NCBI GenBank assembly: GCA_963708775.1 | Contig: CAVPTI010000015.1 | Coordinates: 62,001-126,000, forward strand | Direction of reading: 5' to 3' | Source: JAGVSR01 sp963708775 | GTDB taxonomy: Bacteria; Pseudomonadota; Alphaproteobacteria; Rhizobiales; Hyphomicrobiaceae | DNA: 64,000 nt | Part shown: in pieces, positions 17,421 through 26,792 of the stretch | How the letters are laid out: every line of letters begins with the position of its first letter | How positions within the stretch are numbered: position 1 is the first letter of the stretch | Made by a program: the position numbers and the translations under genes | Notes under the pieces: generated by a model | Seen by the model: only the letters and a program-made list of their open reading frames with translations | What the model was told of the DNA's origin: nothing | Databases searched by the model: none

Positions 17421-18815
17421 TCAGTGGGTTGCGGTTGCGCGCATGGGAAGCTTGCCGGAGATTTCTGCCATCGCGCCGTCGAGTGCATCGAGGAGACGCG
17501 CGACATCGGCTTCGGCCGTTTCGGGGCAGACGAGCATCATGTTGTGGAACGGCGTGATGACGACGCCGCGGTTGAGGCAATAGAGGTGCAGCGCGTGTTC
17601 GGCTTCACTGTGAGCAAACAGGAGTGCCTCGGTGCCATTGCGCGGGTGCTCGGCGGCCGAGACGATTTCCGCGCGCAGGCCGACGCGGACCACATGCCAG
17701 GGTAATCCGTGATGCCGGATGATGGCGTCGATCCCGCGTTCGAGGAATTCCGCAAGCGGGAGCGCCCGACCGTACACCTCTTCGGTGAGGATCGTCTCCA
17801 GTACGGCGCGCATGCAGGCGAGTTGCAAGGCGCTGCCCGAGAGGGTGGTGCCGATACCGCTGTAGCCGCCCTCGCGGTTGGCCATGTAGGCCTTGATTTT
17901 CGCGTCCACGGCGTCGCTCCAGCCGTAGATGGCAGCCGGAACGCCGCCGGAGATGGGTTTGCCCATGACGAAGAAGTCGGGGTCTAGGCCGTGCGTTGCG
18001 GTGTAGCCGCCGGCGCCGGAACTGATGGTATGGGTTTCGTCGATGCAGAGGAAAGTACCGTGCTTGCGCGTGAGGCTGCGCAGCGCATTGTGGTAGCCGT
18101 CTACTGGAAGAACCATACCGCAGTTGGTCATCACGGGTTCGGCTAGGACGAGCGCGATGTCGTCATTTGCCAGCGCGGCTTCAAGCGCTTTCACGTCGTT
18201 GAATTCGATGACGACCGTGTCGGCCGTGACATCGCGGACTTCGCCGACGAGCCCGGGGCGATTGCGCGGCTTGCCGTTTTCGAGCGCGACGTAGGTGTCG
18301 TCGACGGCGCCATGATAGCAGCCGTTAAAGACCAGGAGCTTACGGCGGCCGCTCGCGGCGCGGGCCCAGCGGATGACGGAACGGTTGGCGTCGGATGCGG
18401 TTGCCGTGACCTGCCAGAACGGGAGCTTGAAGCGCTCGGCCAGACGTTCGCCGACGATGGCGGCATCGGGGCTCGGCAGCATGGTGGTGAGGCCGCGATC
18501 TGCCTGCCGGCGAATGGCGTCCGCGACGGCGGGGGGCGAATGGCCGAACATGGCGCCGGTATCGCCGAGACAAAAATCAACATAGGTGTGTCCGTCGGCG
18601 TCCGTAAGCGCGACGCCGCGCGCTTCGCTGATGAAGAGCGGGTAGGGCGTTCCCCAATCGACCATCCAGTGCATAGGCACGCCGTTGAGCCAGTGTTTCG
18701 CGGTCTGTTCCGCCAAGGCGTGCGACTTCGGCGTGCGTTCGGCGAAGCGCGTGCGCTCGCGGGCAAGCAGCGCTGCGACACGCTGCGGATCAACTCCGGG
18801 ATTGTTCGCTGACAT
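17421..18815 (-). CDS. Class III PLP aminotransferase
   Basis: PLP-dependent aminotransferase of 464 aa, fold type I class III, close in style to glutamate-1-semialdehyde aminomutase and omega-amino acid transaminases. The PLP lysine is K286 in M-G-K-P-I-S-G-G; the cofactor Asp is in C-I-D-E-T-H-T (259-261), and F-N-G-C-Y-H-G-A stacks on the ring. The start at 18815 gives the usual length; an in-frame start at 18950 adds a basic leader that is unlikely. It precedes and is probably co-transcribed with the polyamine-type glutamine synthetase. Together they may clear an amine: ligation to glutamate, or transamination of an omega-amino acid. Divergent from recJ. Confidence 0.85.
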   Translation of the reverse strand: MSANNPGVDPQRVAALLARERTRFAERTPKSHALAEQTAKHWLNGVPMHWMVDWGTPYPLFISEARGVALTDADGHTYVDFCLGDTGAMFGHSPPAVADAIRRQADRGLTTMLPSPDAAIVGERLAERFKLPFWQVTATASDANRSVIRWARAASGRRKLLVFNGCYHGAVDDTYVALENGKPRNRPGLVGEVRDVTADTVVIEFNDVKALEAALANDDIALVLAEPVMTNCGMVLPVDGYHNALRSLTRKHGTFLCIDETHTISSGAGGYTATHGLDPDFFVMGKPISGGVPAAIYGWSDAVDAKIKAYMANREGGYSGIGTTLSGSALQLACMRAVLETILTEEVYGRALPLAEFLERGIDAIIRHHGLPWHVVRVGLRAEIVSAAEHPRNGTEALLFAHSEAEHALHLYCLNRGVVITPFHNMMLVCPETAEADVARLLDALDGAMAEISGKLPMRATATH

Positions 18816-19021
18816 CGATTTCGAGCCGGTTTGGGCGCCGCGGCCGGGCGCCCGATTTTTCTTGGCCGTCACCCTATTCAGCCGCGCATGTGACGGCAAG
18901 GCGAAGACCATCGTCCGGAGAATTGGATGTGGCAACAACTCTGTTGGCAAGTCGGGCGTCCGCCTCGCTTGCGGCGGGCTCCGGTGGTCAACTCGGATCA
19001 GGTGATTCGAGGGGGCAGGCT

Positions 19022-20875
19022 ATGGTTGCGGTCAGAAAGCGGCACGCGGCGGAGACATCTGGTGAGCCAGCGGCTTTTCTCGATGTGTCGCAATCGGCGC
19101 GCGGGTACGTCTGGCGCGAGCGGCTGCCGCGGGATGCCCAGAATTTGGCGCTGGCGATCAGTCAGCAGCACGGTCTGCCCGAGCTGCTGGGGCGAGTCTT
19201 GGCGGCGCGCGGTGTGGCCCTCAGTGACGTCCCCGTTTTTCTCGATCCGAGCGTGAAAGCCCTGATGCCGGATCCGGCATCGCTTGCGGGCATGGATCGA
19301 GTGGCGGAACGGATCGCGGATGCGGTCGTGCGGCAGGAACCGGTGGCGATCTTCGGCGACTACGACGTGGATGGGGCTTGTTCGTCGGCGCTGATGGCTC
19401 GGTTTCTCATGGCACACGACACGCGAGCGCGCATCTACATCCCCGACCGCATCTTCGAAGGGTATGGGCCCAACATTTCCGCCCTCGAGACGCTGGTTAA
19501 GGAGGGCGCGAAGCTCATCGTCACGGTGGACTGCGGTACGACGAGCTTCGAAACCATGGCGGCGGCCAAGAGGCTCGCCACCGACATTCTTGTCATCGAT
19601 CACCATCAGGCGGACGAGACGCTTCCGGAGGTGCGCGGGCTCGTCAATCCGAACCGGCAGGACGACGTGTCAGGGCAAGGTCATTTGTGCGCGGCGGGGG
19701 TCGTATTCCTTGTGCTCGTGGCGGTGATGCGCGTGCTCCGCCAGCGGGGATATTATGCAAACGGGGCCGTGCCGCCGGATCTGCTCGCTGATCTCGATCT
19801 CGTTGCGCTGGCGACGGTGGCGGACGTGGTGCCGCTCACAGGGCTCAATCGCGCCTACGTGCGCAAGGGCCTCGCGGTGATGAAATCGCGCGAGAATGTG
19901 GGGCTGCGCGCGTTGTTCGATGCGGCGGGTCTCAATCAGGCGCCGACGACGTATCACCTCGGCTACATTCTGGGACCGCGCATCAATGCGGGCGGACGCA
20001 TCGGAGACGCGGCGCTGGGCGCGCGGCTCCTGACGACGGACGACGAGACGGAAGCGCAGAAGATCGCCGTACTGCTCGACAAATTGAACAAGGAGCGCAA
20101 GGCGATCGAGACGCAGATGCTCGAGGAAGCCTTCGCTGACGCTGACCGGCGGCTTTCCGAGTCACCGGACTTGCCCATTGTCGTGGTCGGGTCGGAGACC
20201 TGGCACAAGGGTGTTGTGGGGCTTGTGGCAAGCCGCCTTGTGGAACGGTTCGGCCGGCCGAGCTGTGTCATCGCATGGGAGAAGCAGGCGGGATCGGGGG
20301 CGCAGACCGGAACGGGGTCGTTGCGTTCCGTCGCGGGGGTGGACATCGGCGCGGCCGTTCGCGGGGCGGTGTCAGCGGGACTGTTGCAGAAGGGCGGCGG
20401 TCACGCGATGGCTGCGGGTTTGACTGTCGCGCGGCAGCGGCTGGGATCGGTCGAGTCGTATTTCGCCGGTGAACTCGCGGATGCGGCGTCGGCGGCGCGG
20501 GCGCGCGTGGGGCTCGAGGTCGATGGCGCGTTGGTGCCATCCGGCGTGACGGACGGGCTCATGGATCTCATCGAGCGGGCGGGACCTTACGGGCAGGGCA
20601 ACGCGCAGCCACGGTTCGCATTTCCGTCGGTGCGTGTGAAGTTCGCCAAGCAGGTGGGCGAGGCGCATCTGCGCTGTGTGCTGGAGGCGACGGACGGGTC
20701 GCGGCTCGAGGGTGTCGCCTTTCGCGCGATCGGGCAGCCGCTGGGAGACCTGCTGCAAAACACGGGCGGCATGCCGGTTCATATCGCAGGCTCGCTGAAG
20801 CGGGACACCTGGGGCGGGCGGGAGAAGATCGAGTTGACCATCGAAGACGCCGCGGACCCTCGCCGGCAGGGATGA
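19022..20875 (+). CDS. recJ: Single-stranded-DNA exonuclease RecJ
   Basis: 5'-3' exonuclease on single-stranded DNA used in recombination and mismatch repair, 617 aa. DHH-family motifs are present: D-Y-D-V-D-G (113-118), D-C-G-T (170-173), D-H-H (193-195), then in the DHHA1 part G-G-G-H-A-M-A-A-G, and the RecJ OB-like C-terminal region with N-A-Q-P-R-F-A-F. The start at 19022 has AGGGGG-type pairing upstream; an in-frame start at 18890 would run into the promoter of the divergent aminotransferase. A strong hairpin terminator begins on its stop codon. In relatives it follows glpX directly. Confidence 0.95.
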   Translation: MVAVRKRHAAETSGEPAAFLDVSQSARGYVWRERLPRDAQNLALAISQQHGLPELLGRVLAARGVALSDVPVFLDPSVKALMPDPASLAGMDRVAERIADAVVRQEPVAIFGDYDVDGACSSALMARFLMAHDTRARIYIPDRIFEGYGPNISALETLVKEGAKLIVTVDCGTTSFETMAAAKRLATDILVIDHHQADETLPEVRGLVNPNRQDDVSGQGHLCAAGVVFLVLVAVMRVLRQRGYYANGAVPPDLLADLDLVALATVADVVPLTGLNRAYVRKGLAVMKSRENVGLRALFDAAGLNQAPTTYHLGYILGPRINAGGRIGDAALGARLLTTDDETEAQKIAVLLDKLNKERKAIETQMLEEAFADADRRLSESPDLPIVVVGSETWHKGVVGLVASRLVERFGRPSCVIAWEKQAGSGAQTGTGSLRSVAGVDIGAAVRGAVSAGLLQKGGGHAMAAGLTVARQRLGSVESYFAGELADAASAARARVGLEVDGALVPSGVTDGLMDLIERAGPYGQGNAQPRFAFPSVRVKFAKQVGEAHLRCVLEATDGSRLEGVAFRAIGQPLGDLLQNTGGMPVHIAGSLKRDTWGGREKIELTIEDAADPRRQG

Positions 20876-20894
20876 GGCGGCGTTCTGCCGCCTC
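20874..20894 (+). terminator. Terminator hairpin of recJ
   Basis: Perfect 8-bp stem GAGGCGGC / GCCGCCTC with a five-base loop, starting on the last bases of the recJ stop codon and followed by GTTT. It separates recJ from the tRNA gene 55 bases on. Confidence 0.75.
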
Positions 20895-20948
20895 GTTTCA
20901 ACCCGGCTTGCACCCGGCAGCAAACCCCCCTATACCGGGCCCCGCGCT

Positions 20949-21023
20949 GCTCCCTTCGTCTATCGGTTAGGACGCGAGATTTTCAATCTTGAAAGACGGG
21001 TTCGACTCCCGTAGGGAGCGCCA
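20949..21023 (+). tRNA. tRNA-Glu(TTC)
   Basis: Full cloverleaf of 75 bases including an encoded CCA. The acceptor stem is GCTCCCT / AGGGAGC with seven pairs. The anticodon arm is CGAGA / TCTTG around the loop TTTTCAA, giving anticodon TTC. The T arm contains GGGTTCGACTCCC. The only tRNA gene found in the window. Its 3' end is followed by the lower-GC accessory stretch, but no repeat of this end was found further on. Confidence 0.97.
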
Positions 21024-21374
21024 TTTCGTGCACGCTGCGAACCCCAGGGCCAGCGCCTCCGCCTAGCATGCGAGCATTGAGGGTGTCCTGGGTCTGGCCA
21101 AATACAGCGAGGCCGATCATGGGGGCATCTCAACCACCACCTGTTCTGGTGCTGGCTTCGAGAGGCGCGTGCGTGTCTCCGACTGCCTTAAATGGTATTG
21201 TCCTGCGCAGGCTGGGTCCGTCAGACGCTTGTTAACGGTTGCGGCGCCCCCATCGCCAGCCTGACCCGGTCCGATAGCCGCGCCCGTTGAGCCAGACGGC
21301 GATCACTTTGCCACCGAGTGCACCTGACGTGCTGCCGCCACTCGGCCAAGGTACGCCGGCCTCTCAGGTCAGGG
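21024..21374. other. Gap after tRNA-Glu
   Basis: About 350 bases without a gene I can support. No copy of the tRNA 3' end, no integrase and no clear terminator were seen. Marks the change from core-like to accessory-like gene content. Confidence 0.4.
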
Positions 21375-23885
21375 CTACTCGCTCGATTTCTTGGCTCTCA
21401 TGGCAGCTGCGAGACGCTTCTCATCCTCAGGTGAGAGTTTCGGACGATCGATCTTCAGCTTTATCGCACCGATCGTGCCGGTGAACGCGGATGGCACCTG
21501 ATAGTCGCTGTCGTCCACAGGCGTGCCCGTATCGGCGCCGACGTCGAGGTTCTCGTCCCACTGGAGGATGAACGGCAACGAGTGCGGCATCGTCTCGGTG
21601 GCCACCACCTGACCGTCGACTTTCAGAATTCCGGTGCCGCCGCGCCCGATGCCGCTGACATCACCAAAAGCAAGAGTCCCCATTCCCAGCCCGTCATACT
21701 TGAAGTCGAACTCCAGAGTGTGCTTGCCGGGCGTGAGCGCGTCGGGCCCCTGCCATTTGACCCGCTTCAAATCGACAAGGTTCCAGGTGAAGATCGGCTT
21801 GCCCTTGACGATATAGAAGCCGTAGCCGCCAAAGCGGCCACCTTGCGTGATGAGGACGCCGTCGCCGCCGCCTTCGGGCACCTCGATGTCCGCTGTGAAG
21901 GTGTAGGAGGAATTGAGAAGGCTCGGCGCGCTACCGTTGGGCGTTCCCGTCAAAGGCCGGTTCCATGTGAACTCGGTACGACCAGCCGTAGCGCTCGGTC
22001 GCGGCGTAATGAGCCGTGTGACCAAAGTCGAGTTCGAGCGGCTCCACCTGATACTTGCTGGCCTCGATCATGAATAGCGATTTCAACTCGGCGAGCTTGA
22101 TCGGATTTTATCAGCGATGTTCTCAGACTGGGTCCAGTCGCTTGTAAGATCGTAGAGTTCCCATGGATACTCGAGCACGCTCTCCTTCGGCTGTGCCTGA
22201 ACCCACGGCGGGCGCATGACCTTCGTGCTGGCCAACCAGCCCTCATGGTATAAGGCCCGGTCGCCGAACATCTCGAAATATTGGGTCGTGTGGGTTGAAG
22301 CGGCCGTCGCGTTCGCCTTATCGAACGTGTAAGCCATGCTCACGCCTTCGATCGGGCTCTGCTTGATGCCGTCCACCACTTCAGGCTGCTGTATGCCACT
22401 CGCTTCCAGGATGGTTGGCACGATGTCGATGACATGGTGGAACTGATTTCGAACGGCGCCCTTGTCGGTAATCTTGTTCGGCCATGAGATGGCCATGCCC
22501 TGGCGAACGCCCCCCAAATGCGAGACGATCTGTTTCGTCCAGGAGAAAGGCGTGTCGAAAGCCCAGGCCCAGCCAACCGCCATGTGGTTATAGGTCTTGT
22601 CCGTCCCCCACACATCGTAGAAGTTTTTCAACTGGACCTCGACTGGGACATCAACGCCATTGAACATGGCCACTTCGTTCGGCGTGCCGATCAGCGTACC
22701 TTCCGAGCTCGTGCCATTGTCACCGTTGATGTAGATGACGATGGTATTGTCCATCTTGCCGAGGTCTTCGACGGTCTTCACGACCCGGCCGATTTCGTGA
22801 TCGGTGTAGGCGACGTAGGCAGCAAAGACCTCGACCTGTTTCTTGAACATCTTCTTTTCATCGTCGGTGAGTTGTTCCCACTTCTTCAGGAGGTCATCGG
22901 GCCAAGGCGTCAGTTTGGCATCCGCGGGGAGAACGCCAAGTTTCTTCTGATTGGCGAAAATCGTATCGCGCAGCGTGTTCCAACCGTCGTCGAAGAGCTT
23001 CATGTCTTCGATCTTCTTGATCCACTCCGGGGTGGGATGATGCGGTGCATGCACGCCGCCCGGCGCGTAGTAGAGGAAAAATGGCCGGTCGGGAGCCAGC
23101 GAATCCATCTTGTGCAGATAGTCGATCGCCTCATCCGCCATCGCGGTCGTCAGATTGAAATTCGGATTGTTGAGGAACGGATAGATGTACGTGTTGTTGC
23201 GAGCCAGGTTCGCCGGCTGCCACTGGTTGGTATCCCCTCCCATGAAGCCATAAAAATAGTCGAAGCCCATGCCCGTCGGCCACTGATGGAACGGGCCCGC
23301 TTCGGAAGCCGTGTACGACGGCGTATTGTGGTTCTTGCCGAACCAGGACGTGAGATAGCCATGCTCCTTCAGGATTCGGCCGATGGTGGTCTTGTCCTTG
23401 GTGATGACACTGTCGTAGCCGGGATAACCGGTGGCTTGTTCGGAGATGACGCCAAAGCCGACGGAGTGATGGTTGCGGCCGGTAATCAGTGCTGCGCGCG
23501 TCGGCGAGCACAGAGCCGTCGAATGGAAATTGGTGTACCGGAGCCCGTTCGCGGCGATCTTGTCCAAAGTTGGAGTCGGGATCACTCCACCGAACGTGCT
23601 CGGCACGCCGTAGCCCGAGTCATCGGTGATGATCAGGAGCACGTTGGGTGCGCCTTTGGGCGGCACGATCCGCGGCTGCCAGAACGGCTTTGATTCCTGC
23701 GCTGTCTCTTTGATGACGCCGCCAAAGGGTAGGTCCGGAGGCGGAAGCTGCTTTCCGTCGATCGTGCGGGTCGCGGCCGGCGAGCCGAGGGGAGGCGCGT
23801 CCTGGGCATGTCCCAACGAGGCTGAAAAAGACAGAACCAGAGCAGCTGTCAGAGTCGCAGGAAGCAAATGCGGGAACAATCTCAT
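21375..23885 (-). pseudogene. Arylsulfatase, interrupted by two opposite frameshifts
   Basis: Exported sulfatase that would cleave sulfate esters in the periplasm. A signal peptide (cleavage near H-A-Q-D) is followed by the metal site I-I-T-D-D-S-G-Y-G (Asp88/89) and the formylglycine signature C-S-P-T-R (126-130), a Cys-type site needing a sulfatase-modifying enzyme. R-N-H-H-S-V-G-F-G and G-G-V-H-A-P-H-H-P follow. At about 22110 one base is missing, so the frame stops at 22083; the right frame (K-L-A-E-L-K-S-L-F) continues for some 90 bases. An extra T near 22020 then restores the original frame, which runs to 21375 through the C-terminal G-G-R-F-G-G-Y-G-F-Y domain. As written, two proteins of 600 and 216 aa would result. 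Confidence 0.85.
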
Positions 23886-23905
23886 TGCGCACTCCTTTAG
23901 CCGAA

Positions 23906-24274
23906 CTAGGTCTTGTCGCCCGCGTCAGGGCCGGCATTGTAGCAAGCATTCTCGCAATCATCCTCAAGCTTCTCACACCGATCTGGCGGTTCGCCGTCGG
24001 GTCTCTGCCCAAGGCAGAACTCAAGCTTCAGCTTACATTCGTTGATACAGCCGCCGACGCCGTCGTCATTGTCGTCGAACTGTACGACCCCTAAGCGAGG
24101 CTTCTTCTCACTGACCGAGTGGATCGCGGGTGGTCTGGAAATGGTCTTGAGAATGTCGCGCTTGGTCAGCGGGCCTGTTTCAATTTCGGTCGCAGTCACC
24201 CCTGGTTCCAGAACGGCCAGCGTGCCGGCTAACAGGACTCCAGCGCACAGCAGCACCATGGTGGGCATTCTCAT
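23906..24274 (-). CDS. Exported Cys-rich protein, unknown
   Basis: Protein of 122 aa with an N-terminal signal peptide (V-L-L-C-A-G-V-L-L-A-G-T-L-A-V-L) and a mature part ending in a striking six-cysteine array: C-x3-C-x6-C-x12-C-x6-C-x3-C. The spacing is a mirror image about the Gly/Pro-rich middle (G-Q-R-P-D-G-E-P-P-D), which suggests two helices folded back and held by disulfides, like CHCH-type hairpins but with different spacing. An acidic patch D-D-N-D-D precedes it. It lies 20 bases downstream of the arylsulfatase start, on the same strand, so it is upstream in transcription and could be the first gene of that unit. No family recognised. Confidence 0.65.
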   Translation of the reverse strand: MRMPTMVLLCAGVLLAGTLAVLEPGVTATEIETGPLTKRDILKTISRPPAIHSVSEKKPRLGVVQFDDNDDGVGGCINECKLKLEFCLGQRPDGEPPDRCEKLEDDCENACYNAGPDAGDKT

Positions 24275-24398
24275 TTGAAGAACTTACACTGGCGGATAGC
24301 CGGTTTAAGAAAGCACTCCGCCGTTATCATCGGCTATCCATTTTCCGACACCAGTGAGAATTTCGACGTTAGACTTGATTAGAGCGAGGCCAATGAGA

Positions 24399-25196
24399 CT
24401 ACTTCAGTCCTTGGATGGCTTCAGCAAGAAAGTGATCGAAGTAATCAATTCGGATCAGTCCCATACGCGGGAATTCAATGTCGGTAACGATATATAGCGT
24501 GACCGCAAGTGCTGTCGCGAACGTGACCATATGCACGAGACTTTTCGACCCAGCAGCCGCCATCGAAAATCCAGCCAGAAGAGACGCGCCCAGTGCGAGG
24601 CCGAAGAGCATGATGTAAATCGCTTGCGGCGGGTGCCGTTCGTTCGCGCCTCTGCGAAGGTTTGCGGCTTCGAACATAGTATTGAGTGAGGGCAGGAACA
24701 GCACGCAGCCCGTATTCGAGATGCCGAACGGACAAACGGAAGCCGCGTCGCGCCAGAGATCGTCTCGCAACTGCGCGGCCTTCCGCACGGCTTCCTTAGA
24801 ATAGACGGCGGTCTCGTCCGTGACGGAGAACTCAATCGGTGCCCTGTAGATGGCAAGGCGAGCTTCCGCATAGGCGATCAGCTTTGGTCTGAGGCGCGCC
24901 TGCGTTGCAGGGTCGAGAAGCAGAAGACGCTCGCCGCTGGTGGTCCAGGCATTGGCCTCCTGTAGGATCAGGGCACGACGCTCATCAAAGCGTTGCAAGG
25001 CGCCGGAAATCGCAAACGCAAGAAGTAAGCCCATCAGGGCGAACACCGCACCCTCGACGGCGTTCAGTCCGGACAGCGAGTCCATGCCCTGCTTTTCAAG
25101 ATAGGTCCGGCCGATCCGCCGCCCGATATCGAGAAGTATGAGAGAACCACCGAAGATGAGGAGCGCTATGCCACCGGAGAAAAGAAAAAACTTCAT
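24399..25196 (-). CDS. DUF4239 (bestrophin-like) membrane protein, copy A
   Basis: Four-helix membrane protein of 265 aa of the DUF4239/bestrophin-like family. Helices lie near residues 4-24, 46-65, 180-202 and 212-232. The conserved loop after helix 2, G-A-L-Q-R-F-D-E-R-R-A-L-I-L-Q-E-A-N-A, and the G-A-N-E-R-H-P-P stretch before helix 3 match the paralogue at 36119-36937. Bestrophin-fold proteins can be anion channels, but transport has not been shown for this group. Start at 25196 begins with M-K-F-F-L-F; the frame to 25283 adds a basic non-membrane leader. Monocistronic by position. Confidence 0.75.
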   Translation of the reverse strand: MKFFLFSGGIALLIFGGSLILLDIGRRIGRTYLEKQGMDSLSGLNAVEGAVFALMGLLLAFAISGALQRFDERRALILQEANAWTTSGERLLLLDPATQARLRPKLIAYAEARLAIYRAPIEFSVTDETAVYSKEAVRKAAQLRDDLWRDAASVCPFGISNTGCVLFLPSLNTMFEAANLRRGANERHPPQAIYIMLFGLALGASLLAGFSMAAAGSKSLVHMVTFATALAVTLYIVTDIEFPRMGLIRIDYFDHFLAEAIQGLK

Positions 25197-25478
25197 GATG
25201 TGCCGAACAAACTCCAAATCCACAGATGCTCTCCTCTTGTAGTGCGGTTCGCCAAGTCGGGCGACTGTCTTAGCGCATCGCAAGAGCTAACCCGGTGAAC
25301 GGCCATGTTACCTTTCTGTCCGCCCAACAAGGCCGAGTCAAAGATGTTCAACCCTCCAGTGGTGAGTGTCCCCCCCAGTATTGCACGCAATGAAAAAGGG
25401 CCCGATTAGGCCCCAATCACGCCGTGCTGCGCGACGACAGGTGGATCATGAGATCATAAATGTGTGCCCACTACATCC

Positions 25479-25745
25479 TCAGTAGCATCGCGTCACGACA
25501 CGGCCGTACGCATCCACTGCTTGCACGCATTTCGGAGCCACGACCACGGTCGTAGCCGTAACGGCGCGGGCTGTGGTCCGCCGAGCCACGCCTGCATAGG
25601 ACATTGGTGTCGCTGGACGGCCGATGATCGCCTGGGCGGGTGACACGACTGTGCCGTTCCAAACGACGGACCCGTCAGCACCAAGGACGGCCGCAACTGC
25701 GGCTGCGATACCGAAGGCATGGCGGCGCGTTAGAGCGAACGTCAT
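25479..25745 (-). CDS. Small exported protein, unknown
   Basis: Product of 88 aa with a signal-like N-terminus (R-R-H-A-F-G-I-A-A-A-V-A-A-V-L-G-A) and a mature part with Ala/Val-rich strands, ending K-C-V-Q-A-V-D-A-Y-G-R-V-V-T-R-C-Y. Two Cys residues near the end could form a disulfide. Its ATG overlaps the stop of the DUF2092 gene by four bases, so the two are translationally coupled and probably act together. Similar tails occur in small exported rhizobial proteins with no known function. Confidence 0.6.
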   Translation of the reverse strand: MTFALTRRHAFGIAAAVAAVLGADGSVVWNGTVVSPAQAIIGRPATPMSYAGVARRTTARAVTATTVVVAPKCVQAVDAYGRVVTRCY

Positions 25746-26524
25746 TGTGCTGTTCCTTTGATATGTGCTGCCGGGACCTCGTCGATGTTCGCGAGATCTT
25801 TGAGTTCGGCCTTTTTCACTCCAGACGGGGGTGCAAAGGTCATTGCGTCAGCCGCGAGAGGCACACCCGCCTGCCAATCACGAACAAGCAGTGTGTATTG
25901 CGGCGCGGCTGTGACGGCCTTGCTTGTGATGACGTACTTGCGCGGGATTGGATCCTTCCCGCGCTCGATCCACATCTGCCAGTCCGTGTCATGGTCGCGG
26001 AAGGCAATGTGATCGCAGTCGATGCCGCCGATGACGCCGTGACCAATATACTTCGCGTCGAGCACGTCATCTGTCAGAAGCGCATAGGCATCCGCCACGA
26101 GGAGATCGGCGCCTGGCGCGCTGATGTCAAAATCGGAATGAAGCCGATCAATCAATTGATCAATCGTGCCCTCGATCGCAACCTGCGCATAGGCGTTCAA
26201 ATTCTTTCCATGCACGGTCAGCAGCTTGCCGTCGAAAATCAGCTCCACATCGGCATATCCACCGCGTCGCGCTACGCGCAACTTATCAGGCCGGCTCAGG
26301 GTGAGTGTGCTGGAACTCGCGAACTGAATTTTTTGAAGAGCTGGCGTAATGACTTCGATATCCGTATCGACTGTCGCGTTGATGTGCTGCTGCGCACCGA
26401 CGTAATCCGTCATGCGCTTTAAAATTTTGAGAGGATCGGTCTCTTCCGCAAGAACCCCCTGCGACCCTAGCGCCAGAACGAGGGCTGAAAGAGCCAATGC
26501 AAAAAAATCGAAACGGCGCGTCAT
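25742..26524 (-). CDS. DUF2092 exported protein
   Basis: Periplasmic protein of 260 aa with a signal peptide ending in V-L-A-E-E. The mature part has the LolA-like layout of DUF2092: an early helix with I-L-K-R-M-T-D-Y-V-G, a strand F-A-S-S-S-T-L-T-L-S-R-P-D-K-L-R, then the D-G-K-L-L-T-V strand and a late I-D-C-D-H-I-A-F-R segment with I-P-R-K-Y-V-I-T. The fold suggests binding of a lipid or other hydrophobic ligand. It is coupled by a four-base overlap to an 88-aa exported protein. In many bacteria DUF2092 genes pair with such small partners, but the role is unknown to me. Confidence 0.78.
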   Translation of the reverse strand: MTRRFDFFALALSALVLALGSQGVLAEETDPLKILKRMTDYVGAQQHINATVDTDIEVITPALQKIQFASSSTLTLSRPDKLRVARRGGYADVELIFDGKLLTVHGKNLNAYAQVAIEGTIDQLIDRLHSDFDISAPGADLLVADAYALLTDDVLDAKYIGHGVIGGIDCDHIAFRDHDTDWQMWIERGKDPIPRKYVITSKAVTAAPQYTLLVRDWQAGVPLAADAMTFAPPSGVKKAELKDLANIDEVPAAHIKGTAQ

Positions 26525-26792
26525 GGGGACGATCCAATTCTTCCATTGAGGTCGGCGGATGACCCAAACGTATGCTAAGGTTGCTCGACGGTTGGCGATT
26601 ACACCCCATCTGCTATATCTGCGCTATGCAAAATCCAACTCCGGGCTCATTTTCGCTGTCGCCGTCTATGCGTCGAACAGGGCTCATCGGATTCCCAATT
26701 TCAGCCTTTCCAGCGCGCGTGCATCCGGGCAGTATTGGGGGCCGTGCTAGTGTCACGATATTATTGTTGTCCCACCTTAAATGGAGAGTGAC

